DNA of 64,000 nt, from assembly GCF_000691805.2 (NCBI RefSeq), contig NZ_DF820486.1:1-64000 (forward strand). Direction: 5' to 3'. Below, one piece after another: positions 18,361 through 26,272 of this stretch. This DNA is from Weissella oryzae SG25. Its GTDB lineage: Bacteria; Bacillota; Bacilli; Lactobacillales; Lactobacillaceae. Positions within the stretch are counted from its first letter, which is position 1, and each line of letters begins with the position of its first letter. Below the pieces are notes generated by a model that was not told where the DNA came from, searched no databases, and worked only from the letters and a program-made list of their open reading frames with translations. The position numbers and the translations under genes are program-made.

Positions 18361-19032
18361 TTAGTGAAGTTGTTCTGCTATCTTGGCTAGGCTTAATTCA
18401 GCGGTACTAGCAAAGTTCAACGCCGCTTCATGTAAGACTGTACTGTCACCAATTCCAATTGATAGTTCACCAGCATCATTAATCGACTTAATTCCGGCAG
18501 CTGAATCCTCTAAGCCAACTACGACTTCAGGGGCCAAATCAATCGCCGCAGCTGCGGCTGCAAAAATCGCAGGATCGGGTTTGCCAGCTTTAACACTAGC
18601 TGGATCAACAATTGCATCAAAATACTTTTCCATCCCTAAGCGTTCGACAATGAACGGTGCATTTTTTGATGCCGAAGCAATGCTCATCTTGTAACCAGCT
18701 GCTAGTAGCTCATCAAGGAAAGGGAAAATTCCTGGCAAAGCATCCGCAGAGGTCAACTTAGAAATTAATGCTCGATAATTGTCATTTTTCTTGTTTGCAA
18801 GTGCTTCACGGGCGGGTAAATCATATTGTTCAGCTACATCACCAGCTTGCAAAATCAAATCTAAGGAACCCATGCGGTCAATTCCTTTAAGCGCTTCGGC
18901 TAATTCCTCCGTCCAAGTTGTTCCAACTTCATCAGCAATTTGCCGCCAAGCAATGGCGTGAAAACGTGCGGTATCAGCTAAAACACCGTCCATATCAAAA
19001 GCAAAACCCTTTATTTCATCAAAAGTAATCAT
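18361..19032 (-). CDS. pgmB: Beta-phosphoglucomutase
   Basis: A 223-residue HAD-family mutase that interconverts beta-glucose-1-phosphate and glucose-6-phosphate. Motif I FDMDGVLADTARFHAIAW holds the phosphorylated Asp and general acid. ASASKNAP (near 115) and KAGKPDPAIFAAA with GLEDSAAGIKSI (metal acids) follow. It overlaps the upstream GH65 gene by 4 bases (ATGA). It completes the pathway: trehalose-6-phosphate phosphorylase releases glucose-6-phosphate plus beta-glucose-1-phosphate, and this enzyme feeds the latter into glycolysis. Last gene of the operon. Confidence 0.95.
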   Translation of the reverse strand: MITFDEIKGFAFDMDGVLADTARFHAIAWRQIADEVGTTWTEELAEALKGIDRMGSLDLILQAGDVAEQYDLPAREALANKKNDNYRALISKLTSADALPGIFPFLDELLAAGYKMSIASASKNAPFIVERLGMEKYFDAIVDPASVKAGKPDPAIFAAAAAAIDLAPEVVVGLEDSAAGIKSINDAGELSIGIGDSTVLHEAALNFASTAELSLAKIAEQLH

Positions 19033-21380
19033 TTCTCACCTCGAGTAATTTCTGTAACTTGGTTTGGTAGCAGTTGCACTGCTTGGCCCAAAATTGTCAC
19101 AGTTAATGCCTTATCAGCCATTACAGTAACCGTATCAGGTTTGATTTCAATTCTAAGTCGGACACCTCTAAAGAACTGCGTAAATTTCAAATAACGCCAG
19201 GTTTGTGGCAGATTTGGCTCAATTTCAATCCGACCATCGCGTAAGGTCACCCCACCAAATTCATTTTGGATAACCTCTAAGGTTTCACCCATTACACCGA
19301 TGTGCACACCTTCGGCAGTTGTGCCACCTTGAATATCATAAAAGTCTGAACCAATTGCTGTCGTTAGATATTCTAAGGCCTCTTGCTTTTCGTTCAAAGT
19401 AACATCAATGCCGGCAAAGACTGGTCGTGAAGTCGTTGAACCATGCACAGTGCGTGCCTGGTAATAGTCTTTATTAATTGCTAGCCAATCAGCTGGTAAG
19501 TCATAACCTAATTGTTCAATTAGCGTTGCAACCTGCTTAGCACCAAGATTATAAATTGCCATCAAGAAATCAGCTTGCTTAGCAACTTGATAATCATCAG
19601 GTGATAGTCCTTCGGCCTTCAAGAGACGATCAATTCGGTGAATATCGCCGTACTTTTCAGTATAAGCCGCAAAGTCAACTTCCTTTAAATCAAAGTAGCC
19701 AGCATATTGTGCAACAACCCCATTATCATCAATAACCAAGGCCAACTTATCTGCCACAAGCTTTGCCTTATCCAGTAGGGCCTGATCAAAGTCATGCTCT
19801 GCTGCTAACTTTGCAAAATCAAGGGCTGAATCTTCTGCTATCTCCAACAACCAACGTAATGACCAAGCAACCATAATATTGGTATAAGCATTATCCGTAA
19901 TCCCGCCTTCTTTTGCGCCTGGATATGCCTCATGGTATTCATCTGGGCCCATAACGCCGGCAATATGATAACGGCCATCAGTACCTAGTTCGGCCTTATT
20001 CAGCCAGAATTTACTGGTTTCTAGTAATACCGCTAGACCACCGTCATTCATGAAAGTCTTATCATTAGTTAATTGGGTATAAATCCACATATTATAAGCA
20101 ATCGCTAATGAAATATGCCGTTGACGTCGTGAGTTATCTGGTTCCCATTCATTATTGACGGTATTTAGATGAATATATTGCGCTTGTTCATCACCATACT
20201 GACCAGATTGCCAAGGGTACATTGCCCCCTGCTCATCATCAATTTGCGCATTTGCTTTGGCTGCGTTAAGTCGACGAACCCGGTATTGTAATAAGTCCCG
20301 GGCCGTTTCGGGGTCATTGGCAGCATAGTATGGAACTACGAATAGTTCATCCCAGAAAATATGTCCGCGATACCCTTCACCTGTGAGACCCCGTGAACCA
20401 ACCGAAACATCTAAATCACGATTAGCTTTGTGTTGTGCGGCCTGCCGAATATGGAAAATGTTCATGCGAATCATTTTCTGCATATCTGGGTCATCTGAAT
20501 CTAAGACAATATCAGCATCCTGCCAAACAGCCTGCCAATAATCAACACTAGCCTGCCGAATTGCCTCGGCAGAACTTGCCAAATCAGCTAATACTTGTTC
20601 TTTTGGCGCTGCCAATTCAAGTGAAGTCGCAATTGCCATTACTTTAGTAAACCGACTTGGTTGATTAGCCTTTAATGGTAACTCCATCGTGGCCATTTGC
20701 ACTTCGGTTCCAGTCGCATTTTGATTACTAAATTCACCAGTTGGGCCATAAGTTTTAGCACCAACAACTAAATCAAGTTGGTTCGAGCGAGTTTTCGCTA
20801 ACAACAAGTCCCCTTCAATGGCAGTTACATCATATTCTTTCGAATCAAACGCCCGATAACGTTCAACATTTTGATTTAAGATACTACCATCAATTAAACT
20901 TTCAATCCGTAATTCCGTATCAAAGTCAGCCATTACGTTAACACTCAATGCAAAACGATGATAATTAACTGGATCAACATACTTTTCCCAATCGACCGTT
21001 AACTGGCCTGCTGGCAGAGCTAAAGTCACTGTCTCATGTAAGATACCAGTTGCAAAGTCTAAACTAACCTGCCGTTTTACGATTGTTTCTTGATTAAATT
21101 CAACTTGTTGCCCTGCCAGATAAAAATTAAACAATTGCGGATTAGGCATGTTTACCATATCTTCATTGACAACATCCCGATCAGCTACCTTAGTTTGCGT
21201 TTGATTAAAAACACCCGCTACGTACAAACCTGGATAATGAGCATCATCAAATTTGGCAAAGATTGGCGCTCCCCGCCAACCAATATAACCATTACCAAGG
21301 GTTAGGAGCGATTCTTGTCCATAAGCACGTTTCCCGTCAGCTAACCCATCATAAGTCAAAACCCATGTCTTATCTGCCAT
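19029..21380 (-). CDS. GH65 phosphorylase, probable trehalose-6-phosphate phosphorylase
   Basis: A 783-residue glycoside hydrolase family 65 enzyme: N-terminal beta-sandwich (about 1-270), (alpha/alpha)6 barrel with FWDELFVVPYY, GAMYPWQSG (phosphate/substrate loop) and the catalytic-acid block GVMGPDEYHE (near 475), then a C-terminal beta domain (about 690-783). GH65 members phosphorolyse maltose, trehalose, kojibiose or trehalose-6-phosphate. The choice of trehalose-6-phosphate rests on context: a trehalose-type PTS, a TreR-like GntR regulator and pgmB in one operon, as in Lactococcus. Maltose-type activity on a PTS-delivered disaccharide phosphate cannot be excluded from sequence alone. Confidence 0.85.
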   Translation of the reverse strand: MADKTWVLTYDGLADGKRAYGQESLLTLGNGYIGWRGAPIFAKFDDAHYPGLYVAGVFNQTQTKVADRDVVNEDMVNMPNPQLFNFYLAGQQVEFNQETIVKRQVSLDFATGILHETVTLALPAGQLTVDWEKYVDPVNYHRFALSVNVMADFDTELRIESLIDGSILNQNVERYRAFDSKEYDVTAIEGDLLLAKTRSNQLDLVVGAKTYGPTGEFSNQNATGTEVQMATMELPLKANQPSRFTKVMAIATSLELAAPKEQVLADLASSAEAIRQASVDYWQAVWQDADIVLDSDDPDMQKMIRMNIFHIRQAAQHKANRDLDVSVGSRGLTGEGYRGHIFWDELFVVPYYAANDPETARDLLQYRVRRLNAAKANAQIDDEQGAMYPWQSGQYGDEQAQYIHLNTVNNEWEPDNSRRQRHISLAIAYNMWIYTQLTNDKTFMNDGGLAVLLETSKFWLNKAELGTDGRYHIAGVMGPDEYHEAYPGAKEGGITDNAYTNIMVAWSLRWLLEIAEDSALDFAKLAAEHDFDQALLDKAKLVADKLALVIDDNGVVAQYAGYFDLKEVDFAAYTEKYGDIHRIDRLLKAEGLSPDDYQVAKQADFLMAIYNLGAKQVATLIEQLGYDLPADWLAINKDYYQARTVHGSTTSRPVFAGIDVTLNEKQEALEYLTTAIGSDFYDIQGGTTAEGVHIGVMGETLEVIQNEFGGVTLRDGRIEIEPNLPQTWRYLKFTQFFRGVRLRIEIKPDTVTVMADKALTVTILGQAVQLLPNQVTEITRGEK

Positions 21381-21401
21381 AATTACCTTAGCTCACTTTC
21401 A

Positions 21402-22934
21402 CTATTTAACTGCGTCTTTAAAAGCATTACGCTTCTCAACACCAGCAGTTTCAACATCTGAATCCTTGTAACCGAAGAAGTAGACAAGTACAAAGGCCAC
21501 AACCATCGTCACAATTGTTGCAATCCAAAAAATCATAAAGTTATTTGGATTGTCCTTAGGTGAAGCAAAGTTAGGGAAACCAATTAGTGAACCGGCAAAG
21601 CCGTACATGTGTAAGTGCATGAAGCCGGCAACACCAGCGCCCACAGCCGCCCCGATTGATGACATTAGGAAGACCCGACCATACTTCAAATTAATTCCAT
21701 ACATTGCTGGCTCAGTTACACCGGCAAAGGCAGATAAGGCACCAGAACCAGCTAGTCCCTTTAGATCAGCCTTCTTAGTCTTGAAGAAGACGGCAAGTGC
21801 CCCAGTTCCTTGCGCAAGCATCGTAAATGAAACAATCATGTTAATGTTTGACTGACCAGTTTGTGCAATTTGCTGTGTAAGAATTGGGATAACCATCCAG
21901 TGAAGACCAAAGATAACCAACACTTGATAAAGACCACCAATGATAATGGCTGCAATTCCAAGGTTCAAGTTCAACAAAGTTGTAATGATTGCAGCAATTC
22001 CAGATGAAATAATTGAAATAACTGGACCAACGGCAATCAAGACAATTGAACCAACTACAAAGAGGGTAATCATTGGCTGCAAAATTGGGCGTAATGCCAA
22101 TGGTAGGTGGTCTTTCAACCAGTTACCAACCGGGCGAGCAAGCCAAGCGGCAAAAATAATTGGGAAAATTGTATAAGCGTATGATGGAATGTTAATTGGC
22201 AAACCAAAGTAATTAGCATTCAATGGTACGCCAGCTAAATTACCAAGCAAGGCTGGCGTTACAATTTTACCGTTAACAATATGCGCCGTTGTTAAGTTTT
22301 GAATGGCTGGATGAATCATAAAGCCACCAATTGCCGCAACTACATATGGGTCAGATTTCAACTGCTTGGCAGCTGAGAAACCAACTAAGACTGGCAAGAA
22401 GTAGAATGGTGCCATTGCTAATGATGAAAGAATCACGAAAGTGTCAGAATTTGGATTAATCCAATTTAGCAAAGTTGGTGTCGACATTAAGGTCAAAAGC
22501 CCGTTAATCATACCACCGGCGGCCAATAGTCCAATAATTGGAATCATTGAACCAGTAATTGTCCCTACTAAGGCTTGGAAACTACGTACAAAGACATTCT
22601 TTTTAGGACCTTGATTGTTATTATTAGTGGTTGCACTAACGGCGGCGTCAGTTGCCGCATCATCGGTAACTTGTACACCAAGTTGGGCAACAACTTCATC
22701 ATAGACATCTGCCACAGCTTGCCCAATTACAACTTGGTATTGACCCAAACCTTCATTATAGACAGCCCCCGCAACACCATCTAAACTTTGAATCGCCGCT
22801 GTGTCAGCTTGGTTCTTATCTTTCAAGTAAAAACGCAAACGCGTCACACAGTGAATAACCTTTTCAACATTTGATGCGCCCCCCACCCCAGCAATGATTT
22901 TAGTTGCTAAATCAGTGTAGTCTTTCTTAGCCAT
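21402..22934 (-). CDS. treP: PTS EIIBC component, trehalose type
   Basis: A 510-residue membrane permease of the glucose/glucoside PTS family. The EIIB domain is at the N-terminus with phospho-Cys in IHCVTRLRF (Cys near 29). A linker of Asn and Ala residues (about 90-112) leads to an EIIC domain with about ten hydrophobic segments and the conserved ITEP-like FAGVTEPAMYGIN (near 405). No EIIA domain is fused; it is encoded by the next gene upstream. It should import trehalose and release trehalose-6-phosphate in the cytoplasm. Ribosome site GGAGAAGAGAG. Confidence 0.88.
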   Translation of the reverse strand: MAKKDYTDLATKIIAGVGGASNVEKVIHCVTRLRFYLKDKNQADTAAIQSLDGVAGAVYNEGLGQYQVVIGQAVADVYDEVVAQLGVQVTDDAATDAAVSATTNNNNQGPKKNVFVRSFQALVGTITGSMIPIIGLLAAGGMINGLLTLMSTPTLLNWINPNSDTFVILSSLAMAPFYFLPVLVGFSAAKQLKSDPYVVAAIGGFMIHPAIQNLTTAHIVNGKIVTPALLGNLAGVPLNANYFGLPINIPSYAYTIFPIIFAAWLARPVGNWLKDHLPLALRPILQPMITLFVVGSIVLIAVGPVISIISSGIAAIITTLLNLNLGIAAIIIGGLYQVLVIFGLHWMVIPILTQQIAQTGQSNINMIVSFTMLAQGTGALAVFFKTKKADLKGLAGSGALSAFAGVTEPAMYGINLKYGRVFLMSSIGAAVGAGVAGFMHLHMYGFAGSLIGFPNFASPKDNPNNFMIFWIATIVTMVVAFVLVYFFGYKDSDVETAGVEKRNAFKDAVK

Positions 22935-22951
22935 CTCTCTTCTCCTACTTC

Positions 22952-23440
22952 TTACTTGGCAGTTGCTTTACCCACAATGGTACCGCCAGCTGCTTGCCCA
23001 GTGTTTACTGTAATTTGGTCCAAATGGTCCGCTGTATTAGTGATTAAGACCATTGTCGTTGTTGGTAGTTTTGCAATTTTGATTTGCTCCCAGTCGGCAG
23101 ATGCAATCACTTGTCCACCCTTGACCACTTGACCATCCTTAACTTTGATTTTAAACGGCGCACCATTTAAACTAACCGTATCAATTCCCATATGAACCAA
23201 TACCTCTAAGCCATCAAAGCGGGTAATCCCCACGGCGTGTCCTTGAATCATCGTAATCCGGCCAGCAACTGGCGCAACAACCTCACTACCCGTTGGCTCA
23301 ACTGCAAACCCATCGCCCATCATCTTCCCCGCAAAAACCGGGTCAGGTACCGTTGTAAGATCAACCACCTCACCAGTAACTGGTGTATATAGATTTTCAT
23401 CTTCCGCTAAAGGTTCTTCTTTCTTTCCAAATCCAAACAT
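22952..23440 (-). CDS. PTS EIIA component, glucose (Crr) type
   Basis: A 162-residue soluble EIIA-Glc-type protein that passes phosphate from HPr to the EIIB cysteine of the trehalose permease. It carries PVTGEVVDLTTVPDPVFAGKMMG (core of the fold), a first His in IQGHAVGI (near 70), and the phosphorylated His in VLVHMGIDTVSLNG (near 92). Separate EIIA genes like this can also serve other EIIBC permeases. Strong AAGGAGGAAA ribosome site; 12 bases after the treR stop. Confidence 0.92.
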   Translation of the reverse strand: MFGFGKKEEPLAEDENLYTPVTGEVVDLTTVPDPVFAGKMMGDGFAVEPTGSEVVAPVAGRITMIQGHAVGITRFDGLEVLVHMGIDTVSLNGAPFKIKVKDGQVVKGGQVIASADWEQIKIAKLPTTTMVLITNTADHLDQITVNTGQAAGGTIVGKATAK

Positions 23441-23452
23441 ACTGTTTCCTCC

Positions 23453-24160
23453 TTACTTATGCCGCCTTGCAAACTCAACGCTAGTAAATCGATCCGCTCG
23501 ATGGCGAGATTCTGTGAATGATAACAAAGAATTATCAGCTAAATGGGTTTCGCTGCGAATCACAACCATGGCAGTATCCTCTGGGATATGCAGCCAACGG
23601 CGATCCTCAACCGATGCGCTTTCAACCGTAATATGTTTAATCGCATAATCAATCGTTAAACCCAACTGATTTTCAAAATAACTAAATAATGAATCTTGTG
23701 CTGCACTTTTAGGAATTTCCGTTACTACACTTGAATTGATGTAATCATAATCAATAACTGTCGGCTCACCATCAACATTGCGTCGACGCACAACTTGAAT
23801 GGCTTGCTCTAATGTAGTACCTTCAAACCGTAATTCTTGTGGAATTGTCGTTACTAGCGTAATTTTCAGCACGTCATTGGTCGATGATAATTGCATTTCA
23901 TCAACTAATTCCCGATAACTTTCAATCTTTGATACCGGAAAGATAAAGTGCTTCTTTGCTAGCACTAAAGTCCCCTTACCTTTTAGGCGTTGAACGTAGC
24001 CATCCTCAGCCAAACTGTTCATCGCTTTACGGACGGTTTCTCTAGAAACTCCATAACGCATCACAAGTTTTGTGTCACTTGGCAAGTAATCGCCCGGTTG
24101 ATATTTTTCCTCCCTTAAGTCGGCTAAAATATCTTGATAAATCATTTGATACTTATCCAT
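23453..24160 (-). CDS. treR: GntR-family trehalose operon regulator (TreR-like)
   Basis: A 235-residue regulator: N-terminal GntR winged helix (about 1-70, with LPSDTKLVMRYGVSRETVRKAM) and a C-terminal UTRA effector domain of the HutC/TreR branch, which binds a sugar phosphate, presumably trehalose-6-phosphate. The true start is the ATG at 24160 behind AAAGGAGATC; a longer reading to 24220 would run into the promoter. It is the first gene of the operon, so it is autoregulated together with a CcpA cre box overlapping the -35. Confidence 0.88.
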   Translation of the reverse strand: MDKYQMIYQDILADLREEKYQPGDYLPSDTKLVMRYGVSRETVRKAMNSLAEDGYVQRLKGKGTLVLAKKHFIFPVSKIESYRELVDEMQLSSTNDVLKITLVTTIPQELRFEGTTLEQAIQVVRRRNVDGEPTVIDYDYINSSVVTEIPKSAAQDSLFSYFENQLGLTIDYAIKHITVESASVEDRRWLHIPEDTAMVVIRSETHLADNSLLSFTESRHRADRFTSVEFARRHK

Positions 24161-24190
24161 CAGCAGATCTCCTTTCCTAATGACACGCTT

Positions 24191-24220
24191 ATTATATATC
24201 GTTAATGTAAGCGATTTCAA
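24191..24220 (-). promoter_or_regulatory. Promoter of the trehalose operon
   Basis: Minus-strand -35 TTGAAA (24215-24220) and -10 TATAAT (24191-24196), 18-base spacer, about 30 bases upstream of the treR start. Confidence 0.8.
24206..24219. promoter_or_regulatory. CcpA cre box overlapping the tre -35
   Basis: TGTAAGCGATTTCA matches the cre consensus TGWAANCGNTNWCA at every defined position. It overlaps five of the six -35 bases and half the spacer, so CcpA binding should block RNA polymerase when glucose is present. Confidence 0.85.
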
Positions 24221-24550
24221 TAGCTATGTAATCCGCTTTCATTTATTTGACTAGGCAGGTTGCGCAGGAAGCTTAATCTTATAAGCTTCTTCAACTAGGC
24301 AACTTTTTTGCTTTTTATGAAAACATTGCGATTTTAATTTAAATACATTAATTAACAGTATTAACAATATACATTACTGAATTTTCAGATTGTTTAAGTA
24401 CTATATTTGTGGAAAAGCGTCTTAATTTGTTCAATGGCTTTGAAAATCATACGTTATTTTCAACGACTTAAAAACTTAGTCTCTCATGAAACTAAGCTAC
24501 CAGCTTTTCAGGAAATTTATGCCATACACAAGGTAAACACACACCTATTT
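24221..24550. other. Intergenic DNA upstream of the tre promoter
   Basis: No supported gene. It holds a plus-strand terminator-like hairpin (24258-24310: GTTGC/GCAAC outer, GAAGCTT/AAGCTTC inner, then six T). A 45-codon ATG reading frame at 24434 on the plus strand has no ribosome site and no recognisable product. The rest is AT-rich. Confidence 0.4.
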
Positions 24551-24553
24551 ACG

Positions 24554-24616
24554 CAAAAAAAGCAGACCAAGTAAATTTGAAGTATTAACACTTCGAATCG
24601 TAACCTGACCTGCTTT
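24554..24616 (-). terminator. Probable terminator of the DUF2130 gene
   Basis: Minus-strand AAAGCAG/CTGCTTT outer stem with an inner GAAGT/ACTTC hairpin, followed by seven T, about 80 bases after the stop. Confidence 0.65.
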
Positions 24617-24694
24617 TACTATGTGTTTATCTAAATTAGTATGATTTTTTCAACGCATACTATAAACTAAATATTTTTCATGGATAATCTACTT

Positions 24695-26047
24695 CTAGTC
24701 GCCACTATTAAGGGCTGCAAACTTTGCTTGCATCGTTTCATTTCCGCGTGTCAACTTCTTAATTGAAATATCTTGTGCCTTATCATTGGCTAAGCGGAGC
24801 TGATTTTCCGATGTTGTCAATTCTTTCTTAATTTTCTCCATGCTAGCAATTGAACGATCAATTTGCTCAATTGCTTTTTGATAATGATCAGCTGCACTTG
24901 TGTAGTTCTTACCAAATCGTTCTTTAAAGTCATTGAGATTATCTTCAAAGCTAGTAATATCGATATTCTGTTCACGAATAACGGCTAACTCTTTTTTATA
25001 ACCCAAGGAGTTACGGGCTGCGTTATTTAATAAGCCAATAATTGTAATGAAGAATTGTGGCCGCACAACGTACATCTTTTCATAATCATGCACCTCAACA
25101 ATCCCTGTATTATACAAATCATCATACGGTTCGAGTAGCGAAACTAGCACAGCATATTCCGTGTGCTTTTCCTTACGATCTTTATCAAGCTCTTTGAAGA
25201 AATCGGCATTCTTATGCTTCTTTGATTTTGAAATATCAGCATCCATCTCATTTTTCATATCAAACATAATCGATATAAATTCTTCGCCATCTTCATAGTT
25301 ACGAAAAATAAAGTCCCCCTTTGAGCCGGACGTCTTTGAAACTTCATTATCTTTTTCAAAATAAGCATTGGGAAAAGCAAAGGAACGTAAGCGATTAAAT
25401 TCATTAGAAGCATACTGCTCTAAACTCTCCCCAATTTCTTTAGTTGATTGCTTCGCCTTGAAATCTTTGGCCTGATCTAGTTGTTCTTGCAGTCCTTTGC
25501 GCACTAATTCGGCCTTTTCTTTTTCAGTCTTAATCGCTAATTCCTTTTCTTGCTCTTTAACGTTCAAATCGGCTTGTAGTTTTGTTAATGCTAATTCTTT
25601 TTTTGACAACTCATCTTTAAATTTGTTTTCAGTTTCCAGCTGTGATTGTCTAATTTCAGCATCCTTGTTAGAAAGCTCCATTTGCAAACCAGTAATTTGT
25701 TCCTGTAAACCTTGTTGAATTTCCAACTTTGACTTCTCAATCTCGGCGTCCTTACTGGCTAATTTCTGTTGTAGCTCCGCCAATTGAACCTGTAAGGCTT
25801 TTTCTGTTGTAAGTTTAGCATTCTCAACGGCAGCCTTTTGCACATCTTTTTGCGCCTTTTCCCATTGCTCATGTTGCTCAGCAATAACGTTTTTCGTTGC
25901 TGTATCCGTTACCGTATTAATTGCCTCAGTGAACACTGATAAGTCAATATTGTTAATGTCTGTCAAATCAACAATATCATTCTTTTTAGCATTTTCTTGC
26001 AGTTCAAGTTCAGTTTTTGACCGTGCAATTACCCTAACTTTTGACAT
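24695..26047 (-). CDS. DUF2130 protein: coiled coil with nuclease-like core
   Basis: A 450-residue soluble protein. Residues about 55-205 are a long heptad-rich coiled coil containing two near-copies of an L-x-S/N-K-D-A-E-I segment (about 96-103 and 125-132). Residues about 206-345 are the conserved DUF2130 core. It has the order expected of a PD-(D/E)XK nuclease-like fold: acidic residue in GESLEQY (E207), GSKGDFIF (D245) and MFDMKNE (D263-x-K265). A second helix pair (about 385-425) and a basic tail follow. Activity is unproven in the family as far as I know. It is a single gene with its own terminator between the tre operon and glmS. Confidence 0.75.
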   Translation of the reverse strand: MSKVRVIARSKTELELQENAKKNDIVDLTDINNIDLSVFTEAINTVTDTATKNVIAEQHEQWEKAQKDVQKAAVENAKLTTEKALQVQLAELQQKLASKDAEIEKSKLEIQQGLQEQITGLQMELSNKDAEIRQSQLETENKFKDELSKKELALTKLQADLNVKEQEKELAIKTEKEKAELVRKGLQEQLDQAKDFKAKQSTKEIGESLEQYASNEFNRLRSFAFPNAYFEKDNEVSKTSGSKGDFIFRNYEDGEEFISIMFDMKNEMDADISKSKKHKNADFFKELDKDRKEKHTEYAVLVSLLEPYDDLYNTGIVEVHDYEKMYVVRPQFFITIIGLLNNAARNSLGYKKELAVIREQNIDITSFEDNLNDFKERFGKNYTSAADHYQKAIEQIDRSIASMEKIKKELTTSENQLRLANDKAQDISIKKLTRGNETMQAKFAALNSGD

Positions 26048-26213
26048 TATCCCACACTCCTCTTACATTCTGCATGCTTTAATTTTACACTGATTGCCAG
26101 TTAAATATCAGCTAAGTTCTAAGCAATTTTAGCGCAATCCTTAAGCTTACTTTTAAAACAGCCAGGACAAGCTTGCATGTACCCAATTCAATTTATCATT
26201 ACTTGCTGTAAAT

Positions 26214-26257
26214 AAAAAACTGATCTTTGTATCAAAAAAATGAAACAAGACCAGTTT
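26214..26257 (-). terminator. Terminator of glmS
   Basis: Minus-strand stem of about 11 bp (AAACTG..TCTT with AAGA.CAGTTT, one G-U) closing a T-rich loop, followed by six T, 16 bases past the stop. Confidence 0.75.
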
Positions 26258-26272
26258 GTTTTGTTAATTTAA

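Noticed and set aside
24434..24571. 45-codon ATG frame in the tre/DUF2130 gap
   Set aside because: No ribosome site, no family resemblance, and it runs into the DUF2130 terminator.
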